Shown here piece by piece: positions 35,201-37,245 of a DNA stretch of 37,245 nucleotides. Below the pieces are notes generated by a model. It was not told the DNA's origin and ran no database searches. It saw only the letters and a list, made by a program, of their open reading frames with translations. Both the position numbers and the translations under genes were made by a program. The DNA comes from Conidiobolus incongruus B7586 (taxonomy: Eukaryota > Entomophthoromycota > Entomophthoromycetes > Entomophthorales > Conidiobolaceae): positions 1-37,245 of the forward strand of contig JNEM01014907.1 in NCBI GenBank assembly GCA_000697335.1. The letters are read 5' to 3'. Position 1 is the stretch's first letter, and the number at the start of each line of letters is the position of its first letter.

Positions 35201-36279
35201 ATGGAAGAAATTAATGTATTAAAAAAATTTTAATAGCTAAAGAAAACTCTTCGATTCCTTACAAATTATTTCAAGATGATCAACTAACCGATTCCATTTC
35301 CAATTCAACCCATTTGGAATTTAATGACACTAAATACAATTTGGATAAGTTGATTTACCCATTAAAAGAATCTGGGATTGACCCTAAGCACAGTTTAAAG
35401 ACTTTAATATTTTTATTGAGTCAAGAATGGGAAGGCTTTGGTGGTTATTTGACGCAATGTCTCACTAATGGTATTTCATCACTGGGTCTTTTGGAGTTTC
35501 AGCCCACTTTGACATACTTTCAATCTCTGAAGGATGAACCTGTAGAAAGTGAAGCAGTTCCAGACGAACCCAATCAAAAGAAATTTAAGAGCTCAATGGA
35601 CGCTTTGGATCCCGCTGATCAGTTCTTGAATACTGTTATTAATAATGAGATGGCATTACCCATTCCCGATGATGTTAATGAATTTACAGGAGCTCAATCC
35701 TATTATTGAATAGTTGACTTGATTGATAAATCTTTGCAGAAGCAGCCTACTAGTCCAGAATCGGAAGAAGAGTCTGATCATAGGGCTGGCCAAAATACTC
35801 CAGATCAATTGACTACCACACCAACTGATACCAAGACCTTACCAATTATTCTACTTTCTTCCAATTCTAGTGCACTCGTCAATCTCAACAACGTTGTATC
35901 ATTCTTATCCACTGGTAAATTATCATCCAATTCACCCAGCACTGGGCCCAACACATCATCACTAATCGCAAATTTAACACACCCTTCGACGGGCCAGACC
36001 CAACAGTATCATATTATTACTATGGCCGACTGGAACCCTGTCAACTCCAAAGAAGAGCAAAAAGTGCGTCTTCTCTTAACAAGCATCTCCGACGACATTA
36101 ACGAACTTGGCTGGAAGGGCAAATACCCCTGTGTGATTGTATATGACAAATTTCAAGATCGACCACCCTTCTGGCACGCATTAGCAACTGATGAAGAGAT
36201 CTTCAAATTGGAAATTGATCAAGATGACAATTTAGATCAATTGAAAATGATGTGGGAATTTGAAAAACTTAAAATTTAA
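35201..36279 (+). CDS. CDC73/parafibromin-like Paf1-complex subunit (tentative), gene model disturbed
   Basis: About 359 codons long, close to fungal Cdc73 (370-400). The Paf1 complex travels with RNA polymerase II and promotes elongation-linked histone marks. The start MEEINVLKK fits Cdc73 but runs into TAA. The downstream frame (ILIAKENSSIPYKLFQDDQ) follows directly if the seven-A run at 35,221-35,227 had one more A, so a homopolymer indel or sequencing error is likely. N-terminal-domain-like features are SISNSTHLEF, HSLKTLIFLLSQ and GLLEFQPTLTYF; a CTD-like block begins LPIILLSSNSSALVNLNNVV and ends DKFQDRPPFWHAL. A TGA at 35,707-35,709 interrupts the same frame. It would be removed by a 66-bp in-phase intron at 35,674-35,739 (GTTAAT...TTGCAG), although that donor differs from the GTAAG-type donors elsewhere. 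The last 110 residues match Cdc73 poorly, so the family call is moderate. Two pseudogene-like lesions in one gene would also fit early decay. Confidence 0.5.
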
Positions 36280-37245
36280 TTATTTCTTTGAAGTTATTGC
36301 ATTTCAATCACTTGCTGACACATAGTCATATATTTATTAACTGCAGAGTGAATATCATTCAGGTGTTTTTATATACTAATCTATAATTAATTTATATCAA
36401 CTTAATCATAATTTATTTATTTATTAATTTTTTTAATATCATAATCGCTTAAATAAATTTTATAAAAATTTTTGTATATTTAACTTTTATATAATAACTT
36501 ATTTAATTCACTTTTTAGCAACCTATATTGAGTATTTATTGTTTGGAAATATTACTTTGTAATTTAAATAATGGGAATTTTTTGTGATTGAAAAAAAAAT
36601 ATACATTTTAATATATAAAATGTAAAAATAAATTTATAATTTAAAATTAATAATTTCTTTTATTTCTAATAACTTTTTACTATACTTTTAGCAAAGATCT
36701 AATATCTAAAAAATAGTTCTTTTTATTAAAGACTAAAATTTGATGTTTTACAAACTAATTAAATTTTCCTATAAAAATTTTCTCTTTTATAAGCTGGTTT
36801 TTTATTACCTAAAACAATTATAATTATATAGGTTATAATTTAAAGAATATATTAGATGTGGTAGTTTTTTCTAGTTATTTTTAATTAGAAAGTTTTTTAC
36901 AGTTTTAAATTTTTATATTTTATAATCATCATATAAAATAATAAGTCTTCTTAAATTATATTAAGAATACTAATTTAAAATAGTTTTATTTAAAAAAAAA
37001 TATAAAGTTTACTATTGATTAATTTTCTTTTAAAAACTAAATAAGAATAACATATATTATTATAAATTAATATAATAATTAATATTCACTTATTAACAAA
37101 ATATTTATTTAAAAAAATTTATAAAGGGAGTTGGTTTAACTTAATTTAAAACTTTAATTTATGTTTTAATAAAAGATTATATAAAAGCACTTAAGATTTA
37201 TTAATTATAATAATTTATTATAAAAACTTTAGTTTCTAGTTATAT
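36280..37245. other. AT-rich 3' flank and desert
   Basis: The first 100 bp probably hold the 3' UTR of the preceding gene. From about 36,400 to the window edge G/C is very low and no frame is supported, similar to the eroded DNA at 13.3-16.9 kb and inside the retroelement. It may be the edge of another decayed element. Confidence 0.45.

Noticed and set aside
1-37245. tRNA, rRNA or CRISPR array
   Set aside because: Words like GATTCAAACC (about 5,761) and GTTCGATTC (about 23,091) were examined for T-arms, but no cloverleaf could be built. No regularly spaced repeats and no rRNA-like conserved core were seen.

Overview
The window looks like a nuclear contig from a very AT-rich fungus. Most intergenic DNA is nearly pure A/T, and coding exons stand out by their higher GC. 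Genes carry short spliceosomal introns (about 49-107 bp) with donors mostly of the form GTAAGT/GTAAAT and TAG/AAG acceptors. The pyrophosphatase has the C-terminal extension ending in a DKWF(Y/F)IS motif that I know from fungal enzymes. A rhodopsin-like (class A) receptor and decayed F-box/leucine-rich-repeat-like fragments suggest an early-diverging lineage, perhaps Entomophthoromycotina (Conidiobolus-like). That placement is inference from recollection of those genomes, not a database result.

Layout. Positions 1-5,400 are AT-rich intergenic DNA with a decayed LRR-like relic near 3,990-4,503. A tiny kinase-like relic lies at 5,400-5,480. A PTC7-type PP2C phosphatase gene (+, two exons) is at 5,982-7,260. 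A soluble inorganic pyrophosphatase gene (-, eight exons) is at 10,750-12,071. A long, extremely AT-rich desert with a cluster of perfect hairpins follows. A vacuolar-type CDF zinc transporter gene (-, three exons) is at 17,059-18,455. A class A-like seven-helix receptor (-, one exon) is at 21,795-22,640; its frame continues 35 codons past an in-frame TAG. A GC-rich small ORF (+) preceded by repeated CGAGTG boxes is at 23,051-23,332. The 25.7-27.4 kb stretch has raised GC, inverted and direct repeats, and an F-box/LRR-like pseudogene (-).

Positions 28,053-34,522 hold a full-length but broken Ty3/gypsy LTR retrotransposon on the minus strand, with two 365-bp LTRs and RIP-like C-to-T/G-to-A decay. 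A CDC73-like gene (+) at 35,201-36,279 has a probable homopolymer frameshift and either an in-phase intron or an internal stop. The last kilobase is again very AT-rich.

The intact genes are housekeeping functions (phosphate and pyrophosphate metabolism, zinc detoxification, mitochondrial phosphatase, transcription elongation) with no sign of an operon-like or cluster relationship. The most interesting loci are the receptor with its internal TAG, the small ORF with upstream repeats, and the contrast between gene islands and AT-eroded compartments.
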